Shown: positions 61,824 to 64,000 of the stretch, one piece after another | How the letters are laid out: every line of letters begins with the position of its first letter | How positions within the stretch are numbered: position 1 is the first letter of the stretch | Source: Bacteroidota bacterium | GTDB taxonomy: Bacteria; Bacteroidota; Ignavibacteria; Ignavibacteriales; Melioribacteraceae | Reading direction: 5' to 3' | Assembly: GCA_018818165.1 (NCBI GenBank) | Contig: JAHISP010000008.1 | Coordinates: 1 to 64,000, forward strand | DNA: 64,000 bases | The notes under the pieces: generated by a model | The model's database searches: none | Seen by the model: only the letters and a program-made list of their open reading frames with translations | What the model was told of the DNA's origin: nothing | Position numbers and translations under genes: made by a program

Positions 61824-61910
61824 TAATAACCAAATGTAGTAGCTACGGCTTAGCTCAACACCGGATTATACCTCAGCTTCGTTCGGTATCAATCCTTTAT
61901 AACGTTATGT
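61824..61910 (-). other. attC-like site 6
   Basis: Minus strand: left core ACATAAC (61904-61910), which contains the stop codon TAA of the upstream gene, and right core GTTATTA (61824-61830). The inside (GCTGAGGTATAATCCGGTGT, AGCTAAGCCGTAGCTACTA) is very close to the inside of site 1 in the other array. Pairing of arms is weak by eye. Confidence 0.45.
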
Positions 61911-63125
61911 GCGTTTTATTTCAGATTTCATTTTCTTTTGAAGAACTCCTTTATTTTTTCCAAATAATTTTTCTAAATACACTTGCTCAAAAGTTAATTT
62001 GATAATTTCTGGTCTATATTTACCGAAATATATTATTTCAGATTCCTTAATTTGACTAGATTCTAAATAGGAATCATAGTAATCATTAATTAACGTCTTT
62101 TTCGAAATTGCTCCCTCAACAAATCTATAAGTATCACCAAGATTGGAGTAAAATACATCAACAGTATTTTTAATTCCATTTTGAGAAAACGATCTCATAA
62201 ATTTGAACCCAATTAAGTGTATCTTATTCTTGCCACCAAAGAAGTCATCTTCTTTGTTTGAAGACAATTCAATTGGAAGATATATTTTATGAAAATAAAG
62301 TAAGCGAGCTATTGGAGTACTATTACCTAGAATCTGATATGCAGCTCTCTGGAATAGAAGTGAGCTACTATTTATATGAGAATAGAATTGAAAAACGATT
62401 GGTGAAGTTGAATTTACATTTAGCCCTATTTCAAAATATTTATATTTTTTATAAAAGTTATTAGTTAAAAATGGCTCCAATTCTTTCTTTATTATTCTTA
62501 CATTTTTGGTACTAGTTTTTTGTGGGATTTTCACAACCTTAGAAGCATAAAATATTATATCTGATAAGATTGTTAGATACAGTTTATAAATATCGGAGGA
62601 AGTCAAGATAAATGATTTTTTATCATCATCGTAATACCTTAATACCCCTTGAAATGTAATTTTTAATAAGTGAACAATTGTGGCTATTTCATTCGTAGAG
62701 TTATGTGCTTTGTCATCTATCTCTCTTATCTCGAGATAAGCATTTTGTAGCTCTTTATTATTAACAGGACGATTTTTATAAATTTTAGTAGAATGTTTCT
62801 CTAGGAGTTTATGACACAAGCTCATTATTTCTTTGTTTAATTCTTGAGTTTCTTCAAGCAGTTTAATTATATGATTTTCTTGAAGTTTTTTCTTTAAAAT
62901 TGGAAACCCCCAAAAAATACCTAGTACTAAGCCGCAAATGGTTATTATTTCAGTTATTATTGATAAGTAGTCTTCCAGTGATCTTGTAGTTTCAGACTCA
63001 ATTTTAGTTGTGTCAATGGAATCTGTTGTAGTAATTTGTTTGTCACTATTATTTATGGTTATTTCTTGCGATTGTGCAAAAATTGAAAGAAAAAACATTG
63101 AGAGTAGAATTAGTATTTTCATCAT
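61905..63125 (-). CDS. Unknown membrane-anchored protein (cassette gene)
   Basis: A 406-residue protein not matching a family I know. Signal peptide (1-19), a short Ser/Thr-rich linker, one transmembrane segment (about 57-78), then a helical, Lys-rich domain facing the cytoplasm (about 80-400). No catalytic motif is seen. The stop codon is embedded in the left core of attC-like site 6, and the start is 21 bp from the core of site 8. Layout of small ectodomain, one membrane span and large cytosolic domain is seen in signalling or defence effectors, but this is only analogy. Confidence 0.55.
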   Translation of the reverse strand: MMKILILLSMFFLSIFAQSQEITINNSDKQITTTDSIDTTKIESETTRSLEDYLSIITEIITICGLVLGIFWGFPILKKKLQENHIIKLLEETQELNKEIMSLCHKLLEKHSTKIYKNRPVNNKELQNAYLEIREIDDKAHNSTNEIATIVHLLKITFQGVLRYYDDDKKSFILTSSDIYKLYLTILSDIIFYASKVVKIPQKTSTKNVRIIKKELEPFLTNNFYKKYKYFEIGLNVNSTSPIVFQFYSHINSSSLLFQRAAYQILGNSTPIARLLYFHKIYLPIELSSNKEDDFFGGKNKIHLIGFKFMRSFSQNGIKNTVDVFYSNLGDTYRFVEGAISKKTLINDYYDSYLESSQIKESEIIYFGKYRPEIIKLTFEQVYLEKLFGKNKGVLQKKMKSEIKRT

Positions 63126-63145
63126 AATCCTAATTTAGATTTGAC

Positions 63146-63331
63146 ACATAACGGCGTTGCGTTTAGCCCGCCGCCCAACACAACTATGCGGCAAACATTA
63201 CAGAACATTATTTTATTAATCAGTTTTTTATTACAATCACACTTTAATGAACAACTTACATTGAAAAACTAAACCCGAACAACCAATCGACCGGTTCGCA
63301 AGAAGCGGTCGGGCTGAAACGCTGGTTAGCT
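63146..63331 (-). other. attC-like site 8
   Basis: Minus strand: GCTAACC at left, arm AGCGTTTCAGCCCG, spacer of about 140 bp, arm CGGGCTAAACGCAACGCC, and right core GTTATGT. The arms pair well with a few bulges. The next cassette edge TTATGTG is complementary to that cassette's left core. Confidence 0.7.
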
Positions 63332-63338
63332 AGATTTA

Positions 63339-63977
63339 TTAATATTCATATAAATTCACTTTGTTTTGTAGGAATAGTTTTTTTAATGAATCTATCTGCT
63401 TATCGTATTCTTTTTTCTTTTTCGTATACTGATTTTTAATATTATAATTAGTGCTAATTTCATTCTGCACAACCTTTGTATATGCCAAAAAGTACGATAT
63501 ATATTGAACTAAACTTTGTCGAAGATTCTTATTGTCTTTAGTAACTTTATATTCACTAGCAATAAGATGTTCATTATATAAAGGGACAATATAATTTATA
63601 TTCTCGCATGTTTGTAAATAGCCCATAAATAGATTGTATAAGTCATAATTCAATACATTTAATATGTAGGGATCATTTATAACTAAAAGAATAGAATTTA
63701 TAGACATTTTAGGATATAGTTTCTGAAATGACGAAGTATCACTAAGTATTATTTTTATTTCATAACCATTTCCCTTATTATAATCACATTCTCTTTGCAT
63801 AAATTCAATTTTCGTGATTGCGTCAGTTTCTAATGATAAATCATTTTGATAGTTAGTTAACCAAAATCCCAATAACACACCAAAAACCATAGCTAAAAAA
63901 TTTAGAATATACTCCCATTTTATATTTGAAAATGCTCTTTTAAAATCATCGTAATATTTTTTGATTTTCATATTCAT
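63339..63977 (-). CDS. Unknown small membrane protein (cassette gene)
   Basis: A 212-residue protein with one transmembrane segment near 24-43 (YILNFLAMVFGVLLGFWLTN) and a mostly helical C-terminal part with a Lys-rich coiled-coil tail. A similar layout (short cytosolic start, one span, helical domain) is seen in small Bacteroidota membrane proteins of unknown function. It stops 8 bp before site 8. The ATG at 63977 directly follows the cassette edge TTAGCTAG; an ATG two codons on (MKIKKYY) is an alternative start. Confidence 0.6.
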   Translation of the reverse strand: MNMKIKKYYDDFKRAFSNIKWEYILNFLAMVFGVLLGFWLTNYQNDLSLETDAITKIEFMQRECDYNKGNGYEIKIILSDTSSFQKLYPKMSINSILLVINDPYILNVLNYDLYNLFMGYLQTCENINYIVPLYNEHLIASEYKVTKDNKNLRQSLVQYISYFLAYTKVVQNEISTNYNIKNQYTKKKKEYDKQIDSLKKLFLQNKVNLYEY

Positions 63978-64000
63978 CTAGCTAACCCTGTATTGAGCCG

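Larger units (their letters stand above)
60486..63986 (-). mobile_element. CALIN-type cassette array 2 (runs to the window end region)
   Basis: Four attC-like sites or edges, all for minus-strand genes: a compact site after higA (60486-60553), a site at 61824-61910, a strong one at 63146-63331, and a right core at 63980-63986 just before the last start codon. Three cassettes result: higBA, the 61905-63125 gene and the 63339-63977 gene. In each, the 5' edge is complementary to the left core of its own downstream site (for example TTAGCTAG against CTAGCTAA for the last cassette). No integrase is seen. More cassettes probably lie beyond 64000. Confidence 0.65.

Overview
The window is AT-rich chromosomal DNA from a bacterium of the Bacteroidota/Ignavibacteriota side of the tree, most likely an Ignavibacteria-type organism. 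The evidence is three secreted proteins ending in a type IX secretion (T9SS) sorting domain with the NYPNPFNPST motif, many Bacteroidota-style lipoproteins and signal peptides, a PorV-like barrel, and TAnnTTTG-like promoter elements. Species cannot be named from sequence alone.

Layout: (1) 1-1600: an 83-bp tandem repeat, an L,D-transpeptidase-like lipoprotein and a hairpin-rich spacer. (2) 1601-14158 (minus strand): one large type I restriction-modification/defence operon, hsdM-rhuM-hsdS-RloC-like ATPase-(broken AlbA_2/Schlafen-type gene)-rhuM-abiEi-abiEii-hsdR. Short relics of the hsdR start (MKFTEEKL) lie at the three gene junctions upstream of abiE, so accessory genes appear to have been stacked one after another at the hsdR start codon. 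(3) 15070-16512: a T9SS cargo related to C25 peptidases but lacking the catalytic residues. (4) 16537-24150 (minus): arginine genes argC-argJ-argB-argD-argR-argG plus argH; argF is absent. (5) 24503-31727 (plus): a complete histidine operon hisGDCB-HAFIE, preceded by a 25-residue His-rich leader peptide and an attenuator. (6) 31813-38978: M1 peptidase, esterase, T9SS propeller/LamG protein, LytS/LytTR two-component pair.

(7) 38984-42642 and 60486-63986: two arrays of single-gene cassettes separated by attC-like recombination sites, all minus strand, with no integron integrase in the window (CALIN-type arrays). Cassettes carry a VOC protein, a PorV-like barrel, a DUF4440 protein, a HigBA toxin-antitoxin pair and four unknown proteins, three of them membrane proteins. 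Each array begins within about 25 bp of the stop codon of a plus-strand host gene (lytTR, lpxR). (8) 44504-46840: BlaR1/BlaI-like pair with a dyad operator. (9) 46962-54031 (minus): TetR-controlled efflux operon of the YbhGFSR type (HlyD lipoprotein, two separate ATPases, TolC-like protein, two ABC-2 permeases) with two tandem TetR dyads. (10) 54147-60464 (plus): T9SS esterase, S9 peptidase, an Asp-tract protein of unknown role, a FAH-family enzyme and an LpxR-type lipid A deacylase.

The strongest candidates for something undescribed are the serial insertion footprints at the hsdR start and the two cassette arrays. No rRNA, tRNA or CRISPR array was seen by eye.
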